In this document: piece by piece, positions 46,149-55,005 of the stretch | Position numbering within the stretch: position 1 is the stretch's first letter | Layout of the letters: each line of letters starts with the position of its first letter | Assembly (NCBI GenBank): GCA_023398955.1 | Contig: JAEWRL010000076.1 | Location: forward strand, 1-64,000 | Direction: 5' to 3' | DNA: 64,000 nucleotides | DNA from: Pseudomonadota bacterium | GTDB taxonomy: Bacteria > Myxococcota_A > Polyangia > Polyangiales > Polyangiaceae | Notes under the pieces: generated by a model | Told to the model about the DNA's origin: nothing | The model's database searches: none | The model's input: the letters and a program-made list of their open reading frames with translations, nothing else | Made by a program: the position numbers and the translations under genes

Positions 46149-47174
46149 TCACGGGAACGGCCAGAGCACGGTCGGTAGCGCGTCACGTTTCCACAGGGCC
46201 AGCCAGTCCATCAAACCCGCAACCGTGATGTGTACCAGAAAGCCAGCGTAGATGCTTCGCGTGCGCATGGCGAGGGACCCCAGCACCACGCCAGCGATGA
46301 TGGCTCCGTTGGTCTCGAAGTACGGCTTTCCATAGTGGATCATGCAATAGGGCACAGCCATGACGAAGATTGCCCCTGCTCCCATGGTGTTACGCAGTGC
46401 GCCGACGAGCCACCCCCGGAAGAACGCCTCTAGGGCGAAGAACTGGGCAAAGTACATCAACTCCCACGCAAGGAAGTCGAACCAGCTGCGAGAGCTCGTC
46501 TTATAGAACGGGTAGTAGTTCCCGAAATCGGGCTGGCTTGCGACCAAGAACATGGCTGGCACGACGAACGCGAGACATATGCCGTAGATCCAGAGGTGCG
46601 AGAAGAAGCCCCGAATCCGAAAGCCGAAGTCCAGCAGGCTGTCTTTGGGATACAATAGCTTCCAGAGGGGAAACGGCACCAACACGTAGCCGATGATGCG
46701 AGCGCCGCACCACCATGTGTACCCGTAGAGCTCGTCCCAGCGGCTCAGGTCGATGAAGGTCACCTGAGGATCCAGCGCCTGGAGTGCAGGCCTAATCACC
46801 CGCTCGTAGAAACTGCGTCCGCCGTAGTACTCCTGGATCGTAAGAATGAGTCCCGTGAGGATCAGGCAGACCATCGGTCGATAGTCGAGCTTGCCTGTCG
46901 CTGCTTGTGCGGTGCGGTACTCAACCGCTTCTGCGTCGAGGCGTCGCCAGGTGTCGCGAAAGAACCACCAAACGAGCGGCGCCATCGCGATGACGATGGG
47001 TACCGGCAACAGTGCCTTGATCGGCGGATACTCGATGATCGCATCGAACCACGATGGTACGTCGAGGGGAGTTACCGGCAGCACCTCGGCTGGGTTGGTT
47101 GGAACCATTGGGATTGGGACTGGTGGCGTGATCGAGGCGACTGGGGGAGCCATGGCAAACGCTGCGGTAGGCAC
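46149..47174 (-). CDS. CPBP-family intramembrane metalloprotease-like protein
   Basis: A 341-residue membrane protein with about eight helices. Motif 1 appears as ALEAFFRGWL (canonical EExxxR, but the second Glu is Ala here), motif 2 as CMIHYGKPYFE and motif 3 as FLVHITVAGLMDW, in order within the last 110 residues. CPBP (CAAX/Abi) proteins are putative proteases of prenylated or bacteriocin-related substrates. The missing Glu may reduce or abolish activity. The GTG start shares its first base with the gltX stop (TAGTG), so translation is coupled to gltX. Confidence 0.72.
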   Translation of the reverse strand: MPTAAFAMAPPVASITPPVPIPMVPTNPAEVLPVTPLDVPSWFDAIIEYPPIKALLPVPIVIAMAPLVWWFFRDTWRRLDAEAVEYRTAQAATGKLDYRPMVCLILTGLILTIQEYYGGRSFYERVIRPALQALDPQVTFIDLSRWDELYGYTWWCGARIIGYVLVPFPLWKLLYPKDSLLDFGFRIRGFFSHLWIYGICLAFVVPAMFLVASQPDFGNYYPFYKTSSRSWFDFLAWELMYFAQFFALEAFFRGWLVGALRNTMGAGAIFVMAVPYCMIHYGKPYFETNGAIIAGVVLGSLAMRTRSIYAGFLVHITVAGLMDWLALWKRDALPTVLWPFP

Positions 47175-48610
47175 TACGCGCGCTCGGCCAGTGCCTTGGC
47201 CGTCGCGATACGCTGAAGGCTTCTATCGCGTCCGATGCTCTCCAGAACGTCGAAGAGAGGAGGGCTGACGCTTCGACCGGTCACGGCGACGCGCAGGGGC
47301 TGCGCGACGTTCTTCATCTGGAGACCTTCCCGCGCCACCCACGAGCGAGTGCTTTCCTCCAGCGCGGCAGCGGTAAACACGGGCGCCTCCCGCAGTACCG
47401 TCTCCGCGCCCGAGAGAAAGGGGACTGCCGCCCTGACGAGGAACTTCTGCCTTGCCTTTTCGTCGAACTCTGGTGGATCCCGGAAGTAGAAGTCGAGGTT
47501 GAAGGCGGCCTCCTCGAACGTCCGTGAGCGCTCTCGGATCGCTGGCAAATATGCCGCAACGTCGGCTTCGTCTGGAAGTATCAGCCCACGATCGCGCAGG
47601 AAGGGGGCCACTTGCTCCACGTAGGCATGGTCAGGGGTGAGTGCCTCCTGCTTGAGATGCTCGAAGTTGACGTCAACGAACTTCTTCTCGTCGAACTTGC
47701 CGTCGCTCTTGCTGACACGCTTCCAATCGAAGAGCTGCACTAGGTCCTCGCGGGAGAAGATCTCACGGTCACCAAAGGACCAGCCGAAGCGCACCAGATA
47801 GTTCAGGACGCCCATCGGGCTATAGCCTCGATCGCGGTAGTCCTGCACCCCAACGGCGGCGTGGCGTTTGCTCAGTTTCTCCCCTTTTGGAGAGAGCATC
47901 ATGGGCAGGTGAGCGAACTCGGGAGGTTCCCAGCCGAGGGCTTCATAGAGGAGCAGTTGCTGGGGCGTGTTCCCGATGTGGTCACGACCCCGGGCTACCA
48001 GAGAGATCCGCATCAGGTGGTCATCGACGACGGCAGCGAGGTTGTAGAGCGGAAAGCCATCGGAACGAAGCAGTACGAAATCCTGCAGCTCCTTGTTGGG
48101 CGTGACGATGGTGCCGAAAACCTTGTCATCGAAGCGTACGACGCCTTCTCGGGGAGACTTGAACCTCACGACGTGAGGTAAGTCGGGTTGATCGGTACGA
48201 TCGCGGCAGGTGCCAGGGTATACGAATTGGGCCTTCGGGTTCCGCGCCTTGAGCTCACCTCGCGCACGGTCCAGATCCTCCCTGGTGCAATAGCATCGAT
48301 ATGCCCTACCTTCGGCGATCAAGCGCTGGACCGCGTCGTGGTAGTGCGAGCGTCTTTCGCTCTGGAAGTACGGGCCGCATTCGCCTCCGACTAGGGGGCC
48401 CTCGTCCCAATCGAGGCCGAGCCACTTCATGGAGTCGAGGATTGCTTGTACGCTTTCGATGCTGCTCCGCTCCTGGTCAGTGTCCTCGACGCGCAGGATG
48501 AAGCTGCCGCCTTGGCTTCGCGCCCAGAGCCAATTGAATAGTGCCGTGCGCGCTCCGCCAATATGGAGGTAGCCGCTGGGAGAGGGGGCGAATCGCACGC
48601 GGGGAGCCAT
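47174..48610 (-). CDS. gltX: Glutamyl-tRNA synthetase
   Basis: A 478-residue class I synthetase that charges tRNA-Glu. RFAPSPSGYLHIGGARTALF contains the HIGH motif, RVEDTDQERS and the KMSKS loop SPKGEKLSKRHAAV follow, and DYRDRGYSPMGVLNYLVRFG is also diagnostic. ATG 48610 is chosen because it starts the conserved MAPRVRFAPSP; a longer TTG frame exists. The CPBP gene is coupled to its stop codon. Confidence 0.96.
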   Translation of the reverse strand: MAPRVRFAPSPSGYLHIGGARTALFNWLWARSQGGSFILRVEDTDQERSSIESVQAILDSMKWLGLDWDEGPLVGGECGPYFQSERRSHYHDAVQRLIAEGRAYRCYCTREDLDRARGELKARNPKAQFVYPGTCRDRTDQPDLPHVVRFKSPREGVVRFDDKVFGTIVTPNKELQDFVLLRSDGFPLYNLAAVVDDHLMRISLVARGRDHIGNTPQQLLLYEALGWEPPEFAHLPMMLSPKGEKLSKRHAAVGVQDYRDRGYSPMGVLNYLVRFGWSFGDREIFSREDLVQLFDWKRVSKSDGKFDEKKFVDVNFEHLKQEALTPDHAYVEQVAPFLRDRGLILPDEADVAAYLPAIRERSRTFEEAAFNLDFYFRDPPEFDEKARQKFLVRAAVPFLSGAETVLREAPVFTAAALEESTRSWVAREGLQMKNVAQPLRVAVTGRSVSPPLFDVLESIGRDRSLQRIATAKALAERA

Positions 48611-48874
48611 GGCGCCCGCGACTACCACAAGCGGCGACAAGCGTCATGCGCTCACAAGCTCCGAGGCGGGTCGGTGGGCCTAATGGGGTCTCGGGGCACC
48701 AATCGCGAGGGAGCGGCTCAGTGAACTGGCGTCGCCGCAAATTCGCGCCATGGTTGCCCTGGCACGCGGCCGCAAGCGGGTCCCTGGACGGCGGCAGTTG
48801 CGTGTTGGTGGCGCCGTTGCTACAACGCGCGCCCTCGCGCCGGTTACGGAGCCGGCCCGCCCGGAGCAACGACG

Positions 48875-49294
48875 ATGAAGAAGTCCCCCCTCGCCACGGT
48901 CAAAGAGCGGTTCGAGACCAAAGATAAACTCGTCGCAGCGGTTCAGGAGCTTGCCGGCGATGCGCTGTGGCTCGACCGCGTCAACGAGGCGAAGGGCCTT
49001 GGGCGCGTGTCGAACGCAAAGCTTCTTAGGCTGCACCAGATCCTCGCGGATGCGAAGGACCGCTTTGGGAGCCGCGGCAAGCTGGTCGAGTCGATCCTGA
49101 CCCTCGAGAACCGCACGAAGGACGAAGGGTACAAAGGGCGTTTGGAGCTGTTGCCGCTCCCCCGCCTCATGGACCTGCAGCGATCGGCTGAGCGCCGAGC
49201 CAAGCGGCTTTCCGCTCTGCCAGCGGCACCGGCAAAGAAGAAGAAGCCGGCGCGATCCCGCAAGGCGAAGGCCAAAGCTGCTGCGGCAGCCTGA
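48875..49294 (+). CDS. Small conserved-looking protein with Lys/Ala-rich basic tail, unknown
   Basis: A 139-residue protein. Residues 1-100 are predicted helical with a repeated pattern (ERFETKDKLVAAVQEL and DRFGSRGKLVESILTL are two similar units about 55 residues apart). The tail, PAKKKKPARSRKAKAKAAAA, resembles histone-H1-like nucleic-acid-binding tails. No known domain. GGAG eight bases before the ATG supports translation. Confidence 0.6.
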   Translation: MKKSPLATVKERFETKDKLVAAVQELAGDALWLDRVNEAKGLGRVSNAKLLRLHQILADAKDRFGSRGKLVESILTLENRTKDEGYKGRLELLPLPRLMDLQRSAERRAKRLSALPAAPAKKKKPARSRKAKAKAAAAA

Positions 49295-49409
49295 CGGTGT
49301 TGCGCGCGCGCCCATAGCTCCGCGCCGGAGGCTGCTGGCCGTCTGTTGGGCGGCGCGCTGTCGTGCCGTGAGCCCTGGCGAGCGCCGGGGTTTCTGGCCG
49401 CGCGCCGCG

Positions 49410-49922
49410 TCAGCCCACGGAGTGCCCCGCCAGGAACTCCCGGGTGCAGCGAGCGGCGCCGTCGTAGCTCGCGCGCATGTCGCTGACGATTCGGCTCTCC
49501 AGCAGGGGCCCGATTCCGAACACCTTGGCCGTCACTTTCCCAGCGAAAATGCGCCGGCACCGGTTCTCATCGAGCGGCTCGCACCACATTTCTCCCCTGA
49601 CGGACAGCTTGTCCGCGAGGCGGTTAGGTATAGCCCGGGCCCGGTACCGCTTCGCCAGCTTGTCGAAAGTGCCCTCTTCGCGGTAGCCGAATCCATTGCC
49701 AATGAGTCTCTTCAGGGGCGCTGGGAGGTCCCCGAGCGGAGGGGTGAGTTCGACGACACGAAAGAGGGTATCGCCCTCGTCTCGCCGCTCAGTCTCGCGC
49801 CAGCTGGAGAACTGGAGCTCGTTCAAATACATGCGCCTGTTGAACTCCGAATTGAAGAAGACTCTCTCCCAGAACACGTCGGCGCTGCATTCGAACACGT
49901 GCTCGACCCGGATATCAGCCAT
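49410..49922 (-). CDS. DUF2505 / SRPBCC-fold protein
   Basis: A 170-residue protein. The pattern VEHVFECSADVFWERVFFN at the start and CEPLDENRCRRIFAGKVTAKVFGIGPLLE later fit DUF2505, a family with a START/Bet v1-like (SRPBCC) fold that binds hydrophobic ligands. Ligand unknown. Convergent with the previous gene and divergent from ccmB. Confidence 0.7.
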   Translation of the reverse strand: MADIRVEHVFECSADVFWERVFFNSEFNRRMYLNELQFSSWRETERRDEGDTLFRVVELTPPLGDLPAPLKRLIGNGFGYREEGTFDKLAKRYRARAIPNRLADKLSVRGEMWCEPLDENRCRRIFAGKVTAKVFGIGPLLESRIVSDMRASYDGAARCTREFLAGHSVG

Positions 49923-50019
49923 GGGCCAATGATAGGCATTGGCCCCGGATTGTCACTCGTTCGGTGCAGTGATACGACGAGCGAGCGACTCGTCACGTTA
50001 CCGGGCCGCCGCCAGTCCG

Positions 50020-50802
50020 ATGACGCCCAACGACAGCGACGATGGAGTAGACCCGGTGCAGGGCGGGAGTGGTGTAGCCGCGCGGCGAGGGGAGCGCTGC
50101 CCCGTGCCGGATGGTCGACGCCTTCCCAGCTGGATCGAGCAGGTCTGGTTGGTTCTTCAGAAGGACTTGCGCATCGAGCTGCATACCGGGGAGGTCGTGA
50201 CGACGAGCGCGTTCTTCGCGGTCCTTGTGGTGGTCGCCTCGTCACTGGCTTTCTACGGCGGTCCGGACACTGGACCCTGGATAGCTGCGGGCGTGATATG
50301 GATCTCCATTGCGTTTGCAGCGGTGCTGGCGCTGGGGCGCACCTGGCAACACGAGCGCGACGAAGGCGCTCTGGATGGTCTCATCGTCGCGCCGCTCCAC
50401 CCCAGCGCAGTCTATGCTGCAAAGGCGGGGGGGCTGGTGATCTTCTTGGCAGCTGTCGAGGCCGTCGTGCTCCCGACGACGGCGCTGTTCTACTCCATCG
50501 ACCTCATCGAGGCGGGCCCGGGCCTACTCACGATCTCGGTGCTGGCGACGCCTGGAATTGCGGCCACGGGGAGCCTATTTGGCGCCATGACGGTGCGGAC
50601 CCGCGCGCGCGACCTGATGCTCGCCATCGTGCTCTTTCCCCTGTTGGCGCCGACGTTGTTGGCAGCCATTGCTGCAACGAGGCAGCTGCTCGCTGGCGAT
50701 GCCATCGCGCAGATCGGCGACTACTTGAAGATCCTCTTCCTGTTCGACGTTGTCTTCGCCGTGCTCGGCGCGCTCTTGTTCGGGCTCCTCGTCGACGAGT
50801 AG
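50020..50802 (+). CDS. ccmB: Heme exporter permease CcmB
   Basis: A 260-residue membrane protein. After about 35 polar residues comes LVLQKDLRIELHTGEVVTTS, then six helices, with EGALDGLIVAPLHPSAVYAAKA in the first third, all typical of CcmB, the permease of the CcmAB exporter in cytochrome c maturation. The N-terminal extension is longer than in E. coli CcmB (220 residues). No ccmA, ccmC or other cytochrome maturation gene lies next to it. Start ATG 50020; a longer frame starts at 49939. Confidence 0.85.
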   Translation: MTPNDSDDGVDPVQGGSGVAARRGERCPVPDGRRLPSWIEQVWLVLQKDLRIELHTGEVVTTSAFFAVLVVVASSLAFYGGPDTGPWIAAGVIWISIAFAAVLALGRTWQHERDEGALDGLIVAPLHPSAVYAAKAGGLVIFLAAVEAVVLPTTALFYSIDLIEAGPGLLTISVLATPGIAATGSLFGAMTVRTRARDLMLAIVLFPLLAPTLLAAIAATRQLLAGDAIAQIGDYLKILFLFDVVFAVLGALLFGLLVDE

Positions 50803-51213
50803 AGTCGTGGCTTCGAGGTGGTGGGACGAGCAGGCCCCGGGAATCGGTGACCATTGGCGCTCTTTGGCTTCCAGGGTGTCAAACTCGGAATTCTTCATTG
50901 CTGTCTCCGGCAGCGCGACGAGGGAATCCCGGTTTTGTCGCGCATCGGCCATGGGCCTGGGCGCCGTTTGGTTCAAGTGCTCGCGCTCGTGAGTGCCTGT
51001 GCTACCGTGGCCCAGTTCGGTTCTCCGACCATCCGATCGGCGTTTCGTCCGTGGCGCGTGTGCGCGCGCCGTGGCTGTCTCGGGGGCATCGATACGCTCT
51101 TCGCTTCCGGAGGGCATCGGAGCTGCGGGCGCGCCAACGCAAGCTTCGGACTTCGTCTCGGCGCATACCAAGGAGCTTCGCACGATGAAGGCAACTCACG
51201 AAGGAGCGTGCTC
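50803..51213. other. Intergenic region, nothing recognised
   Basis: 411 bases after ccmB where ccmC would be expected in a canonical cluster. Frames on both strands lack domains. AAGGAG near its end is the binding site for the next small gene. Confidence 0.4.
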
Positions 51214-51456
51214 GTGAAGGGACGTCCCAGTGTGGAGAAACGACGCAAGGAGCGGGCGAGGCAAGAGCGAAAGCTCGACAAGGCCGCTCGCAGGGCAGAG
51301 CGCAAGAACCAACGCTCCGAGCCGGGAGACCGCAGCGAAGCGGACGCCGACCCGGACATCGCTGGAATCGTCCCCGGCCCCCAGCCTCTCCCGCCAGAGT
51401 TCGGTGTTCCGCCGGACCAAGACGCGGCGTCCCGCGGCTGGGGAGAGGACACCTGA
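51214..51456 (+). CDS. Small basic protein, unknown
   Basis: An 80-residue protein: the first 35 residues are Lys/Arg/Glu-rich helix (KGRPSVEKRRKERARQERK), the rest acidic then Pro-rich (GIVPGPQPLPPEFG). It probably folds only partly. No family recognised, although similar short KR-rich proteins occur in myxobacteria (impression, not checked). The GTG start is supported by AAGGAG eight bases upstream. Confidence 0.55.
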   Translation: MKGRPSVEKRRKERARQERKLDKAARRAERKNQRSEPGDRSEADADPDIAGIVPGPQPLPPEFGVPPDQDAASRGWGEDT

Positions 51457-51554
51457 CTCAACCATTGCGCTTCTCGGGCCGATTCCCTATGAATCCGGAC
51501 GGAGTCGTGCCAGTGATGGCCGCAATGATCAGGCCTGTGAGAGAATGGGGTCCC

Positions 51555-51944
51555 GTGAAGAATCGACGATTCAGGTCGGAAGCAGCTATCCTCGCCAGTG
51601 AACGGCGTTCGCGAGAAGACGAGGCTAGTCGTCTCTCGGACGAAGTCCCAGGTCTACGGACCCTCTCACTCGTGCTCGACGAGTACCGGGGCGACAGCGC
51701 GGTGGCGGGCGTGCGCCACACCAAGCACGTCGTTGTCGCCCACGCGCCAGCGCTATTCGAGCTTCCCTGTCTCGAGGAGCGCTGCGTCGGTGGGGGACAT
51801 GACCTTACCTATGACATCATGAAGGGGCTGCGCGCCAAGTTGGAGCAGTTCGAGGGCGAAGATGCCTGTGCCGGAAGAGTCGGCCACGACGCGTGCGGCC
51901 GGACCCTCCGCTACGTAGCGCGAGCCATCTACCAGCACGACTAG
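51555..51944 (+). CDS. Conserved-looking protein of unknown function
   Basis: A 129-residue protein. After a basic N-terminus (VKNRRFRSEAAILASERR), it has ordered-looking sequence RTLSLVLDEYRGDSAVAGVR, an HTKHVVVAHAPALFELPC segment and a Cys-containing loop CLEERCVGGGHDLTYD, ending KLEQFEGEDACAGRVGH-type. The Cys/His spacing could bind metal but is not a known motif. Start GTG 51555; longer ATG starts at 51489 or nearby also fit. It converges with the helicase gene. Confidence 0.5.
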   Translation: MKNRRFRSEAAILASERRSREDEASRLSDEVPGLRTLSLVLDEYRGDSAVAGVRHTKHVVVAHAPALFELPCLEERCVGGGHDLTYDIMKGLRAKLEQFEGEDACAGRVGHDACGRTLRYVARAIYQHD

Positions 51945-51964
51945 CGACACGCCCTGTCGGCGGC

Positions 51965-53488
51965 CTAGCGCGCCGACCCTCGGCCGGCCGTGTGTCGGCG
52001 GCCAAAGCGGCGGTGGTGAGGCGCGCCCTGTCCCGGAACCTCCCTCGACGGGCGAGCTGGGTGACCTGGGGCTCCAGGCACCTGCTGAGGAGGCTTCTTG
52101 TAGAGCCTTCCCCCCCGGAGCGGGCTGGCTTGGTGGTGTGCTTTGCGTTCGTCCCACGTATCCACGCCAGCGATCTCTCGGGGAGTCGTGACGAGCTTCG
52201 AGGAGGACTCCGCGAGGAGGGTTGCCACTAGCTTGACGGGATCCTGATCGGCGAGGAGCTTCTCGGCGTATTCGCGATGCTGTATCCAGCTGGCATCCGA
52301 GCCAGCGAGGCGCTCGTGGAGGGTTCTTCGAAAGTTCTTGCGCGCTGTCTTGAGAACCTGCGACGCGCTCGGGGGCGGTGTGAACTGCGCTTCGACCTGG
52401 GCTGCGCGTAGCAGGTGCCGAACCCGATACTGCGCCGCGGGGGGGATGAGCAGGATGCTGCGCCCCGTGGCGCCAGCGCGCCCGGTCCGCCCACTCCGGT
52501 GGGTGTACACGTCCGGCCCCATCGGCGGATCGAAGTGCACTACCGTTCCGATGCTTGGGACGTCCAGGCCGCGCGCCGCGACGTCGGTGGCGACCACGAC
52601 CGAAATGGCCCCCGAGCGAAATGCACTCAGCGTTCGCGTTCGCTGGGCTTGAGCAAGGTCGCCGCTCAGCGGGAGGACGGAAAAGCCCTCTCGTGAGAGC
52701 TGTTCGGCCAAGGTGGCAGTGTCCCCCCGCGTCCGCACGAACACGAGCGTTCGCGCGTCGTTGTGGAGCAGGAGCAGGTTGATCAACGCAGCCACTCGCT
52801 GCTGGGGACTGACGAGATGAACGAGGTGCTGAATATCCGCGTTCGCCTGCCCGAGCTGCGTGCCTTGGAGGTGGCACACGTTCGACTGGTAACGTGCAGC
52901 GAGCGCAGCGACGGGTGCAGGAAATGTCGCGGAGACCAGGTGCGTACGACGAGTTGGCGGTGTCGTGGCAAGGATCGCCTCCAAATCGTCGCGGAAGCCC
53001 ATGTCCAGCATCTGATCGGCCTCGTCGAGGACCACCTGTTTGACACTCGAGCAGTCGAGCGCACCACTCCGGAGGTGATCATGAAGGCGCCCTGGTGTGC
53101 CGACGACCACCCGAGGGCGCCGGGCCAACTGACGGCGTTCGGTGAGGATGTTCGTGCCGCCCGTCACTACAGTGACAGTCGCGTCGGGGAGGCCCCGGAG
53201 CAGCCAGCTGAGCTCGTCGCGGACCTGGTTGGCGAGCTCACGAGTTGGCGTGATGACCACCGCGTCGGGACCGGCGGCAGCACCTGCGGCGCGCCAGCCG
53301 TGCGCCAGGACCATACCCAACGCCACGGTCTTTCCGGATCCCGTTTCCGACGTGAGCCTCAGGTCGACACCTTCCAACGCGCTTTCCTGGACGGCGCGTT
53401 GGACGCCGGTGAGCTCGACGAATCCGCGAGCGAGTAGGTTGCTACGGAGCGGATCGGCTACGCCGGTGAGGAGGTCTTCTTGATTCAT
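51965..53488 (-). CDS. DEAD-box ATP-dependent RNA helicase
   Basis: A 507-residue helicase. In order: Q motif (GFVELTGVQ), SETGSGKT (47-54), PTRELANQV, TPGRL, LDEADQML, SATF, then domain 2 with VFVRTRGDT, VATDVAARGLD and HRSGRTGRAG. The C-terminal 125 residues are basic and Arg/His/Pro-rich (RRFGRRHTAGRG end), lacking the DbpA RNA-binding fold. It probably remodels RNA, for example in ribosome assembly or cold adaptation. Start ATG 53488 has AGGGA nine bases upstream. Confidence 0.92.
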   Translation of the reverse strand: MNQEDLLTGVADPLRSNLLARGFVELTGVQRAVQESALEGVDLRLTSETGSGKTVALGMVLAHGWRAAGAAAGPDAVVITPTRELANQVRDELSWLLRGLPDATVTVVTGGTNILTERRQLARRPRVVVGTPGRLHDHLRSGALDCSSVKQVVLDEADQMLDMGFRDDLEAILATTPPTRRTHLVSATFPAPVAALAARYQSNVCHLQGTQLGQANADIQHLVHLVSPQQRVAALINLLLLHNDARTLVFVRTRGDTATLAEQLSREGFSVLPLSGDLAQAQRTRTLSAFRSGAISVVVATDVAARGLDVPSIGTVVHFDPPMGPDVYTHRSGRTGRAGATGRSILLIPPAAQYRVRHLLRAAQVEAQFTPPPSASQVLKTARKNFRRTLHERLAGSDASWIQHREYAEKLLADQDPVKLVATLLAESSSKLVTTPREIAGVDTWDERKAHHQASPLRGGRLYKKPPQQVPGAPGHPARPSREVPGQGAPHHRRFGRRHTAGRGSAR

Positions 53489-53687
53489 GTAAGCGTCCCT
53501 GGGGGAGAGGGTGGCCGAGCTGGGCTCTCCAGCGGGACCTAGAAACGGATCGCGCGGACCCTAGTGGCCTCGGAGCACTCACGCAACCGAACGTGACTTG
53601 GCTGGGTCGGCTTGTTGGACAACGCCGGGTGCACGGCCTGCTGAATGCCTCTGAGACAAACCGCTGCCGTGGTAGGTTCTCAGCGCG

Positions 53688-54299
53688 ATGAGTCTAGTTG
53701 TGTTTGGACCGGCCCGAGGAGACGCTCGGGCGCTCGGGCGCTCGGCCGCCCATTTCTGCGCCCTTCGCGGGGTCGAGCGCCTCATTTACCTCGGTGCGGA
53801 CGGACTACTGGACCAGGTCGTGACGGCGTGGGCCCAGGACCTGGTGGGTGAGAACGCGACTGACGCAGCGTTGTGGGACCGAGCTGCTGCAACCTGCACA
53901 GAAACGTCAGCGCCGGGCATCATGGCTTTCGTGCACGCCGAGCGTCAGCGCACGACCCTGCGGCGGCTGGAATCCCTTGCGACTCGGCATGCCTGGTCCG
54001 TAGAGCTAGTTGGCGGCCGCTGGGCGCTCATGGCAGCCTCCACGGCGCATCTCGGGGAGGATCACCTGGCCTCCGTGTCCTTCGTCGTTTTCGGGGATGC
54101 TCCCGAGCCCCTCATGGAGCGCCGCGGCAGCCGTTGGCTCATATCTCCCGGGCCGATTACGAGCTGTGCCGGGCTTCTCTTATACGAGGACGAGAAATCG
54201 GTTCGAGCCGCGCTCGTCGGACCAGATCTCGTCACCATCCGGGACGAGTGCCTCGCCTCTGGGCACGCCACCAAGCTGCGCATCACCGATGATCGGTGA
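53688..54299 (+). CDS. Protein of unknown function, overlapping nadD
   Basis: A 203-residue soluble protein. The first part (MSLVVFGPARGDARALGRSA) recalls a Rossmann-like beta-alpha start but has no GxGxxG. Later segments are regular, as in SVSFVVFGDAPEPLM and GSRWLISPGPITS. No family recognised. Its last 11 bases overlap the nadD start, and both are on the same strand, so they are co-transcribed and translation of nadD is probably coupled. Confidence 0.55.
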   Translation: MSLVVFGPARGDARALGRSAAHFCALRGVERLIYLGADGLLDQVVTAWAQDLVGENATDAALWDRAAATCTETSAPGIMAFVHAERQRTTLRRLESLATRHAWSVELVGGRWALMAASTAHLGEDHLASVSFVVFGDAPEPLMERRGSRWLISPGPITSCAGLLLYEDEKSVRAALVGPDLVTIRDECLASGHATKLRITDDR

Positions 54300-54873
54300 C
54301 ACACGCAAACGAAGGGTTGCCTTCTTCGGGGGAAGCTTCGATCCACCGCACGTGGGTCACGTCCTGGCGGTGCACTATGTTCTCTGCGTCGGAGGGTTTG
54401 ACCGCGTTGTAGTCGTCCCGGTATTCGCGCACGCCTTCGACAAAGCCTTGGCACCCTTCGAGCATCGTCTCCGGATGTGCGAGCTGGCGTTGACGCACCT
54501 GCGGCGCGTCGAGGTTTCCCCAATCGAAAGGGAGCTTGGCGTACCGACGTTGACGCTCCGGACCCTCCAGCAGCTGCAATCGATGCACGAGGATTGGGCC
54601 CTGCGTCTCGTGATCGGGGCGGATGTCCTTCCCGAGCTACATAAGTGGCACGCCTTCGACCAGGTGCAGAATCTAGCGCCTCCGTACATCTTGGGGCGGC
54701 GCGGTGCGGAGAGTGTCGATGCGCCGCACGCATACCTCCCGGAGGTATCCTCGACGAAGGTTCGTGAGCTGCTGCGACTTGGGAGTAGTGGGGAAGCTAA
54801 CCGCCGAGTCGAGGCTATGGTTCCCCGGAGCGTGCTCGATTACATTCGCGCGCAGCACTTGTACGAGTCTTAG
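54289..54873 (+). CDS. nadD: Nicotinate-nucleotide adenylyltransferase
   Basis: A 194-residue enzyme that joins nicotinate mononucleotide and ATP to deamido-NAD in NAD synthesis. FFGGSFDPPHVGHVLAV is the nucleotidyl-transferase motif ((H/G)xGH) and EVSSTKVREL near the end is the ISSTxxR motif. Length fits NadD. The ATG at 54289 lies inside the previous gene (11-base overlap). The middle segment diverges from E. coli NadD. Confidence 0.92.
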   Translation: MIGDTRKRRVAFFGGSFDPPHVGHVLAVHYVLCVGGFDRVVVVPVFAHAFDKALAPFEHRLRMCELALTHLRRVEVSPIERELGVPTLTLRTLQQLQSMHEDWALRLVIGADVLPELHKWHAFDQVQNLAPPYILGRRGAESVDAPHAYLPEVSSTKVRELLRLGSSGEANRRVEAMVPRSVLDYIRAQHLYES

Positions 54874-55005
54874 TACAGCTCCCCCAAAGCTCGTCCCCGG
54901 CCAAGTCGAGCCCGACTCATCGTCGGGCACCAGAACCGCTCGCCATGCGGCGATCGCCGGTTGCACGTCGACCTTCGCCAGGACCTTGTCGAAGGAACGC
55001 TTTGA

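Noticed and set aside
49368..51188. 606-residue open frame on the plus strand
   Set aside because: It crosses the DUF2505 gene in antisense and ccmB in another frame. No signal, domain or credible start.
51753..52877. Minus-strand frame overlapping the helicase end and the small unknown gene
   Set aside because: It runs out of frame through the helicase. The part past 51965 has ordered-looking sequence but overlaps the plus-strand gene at 51555-51944 and has no start of its own.
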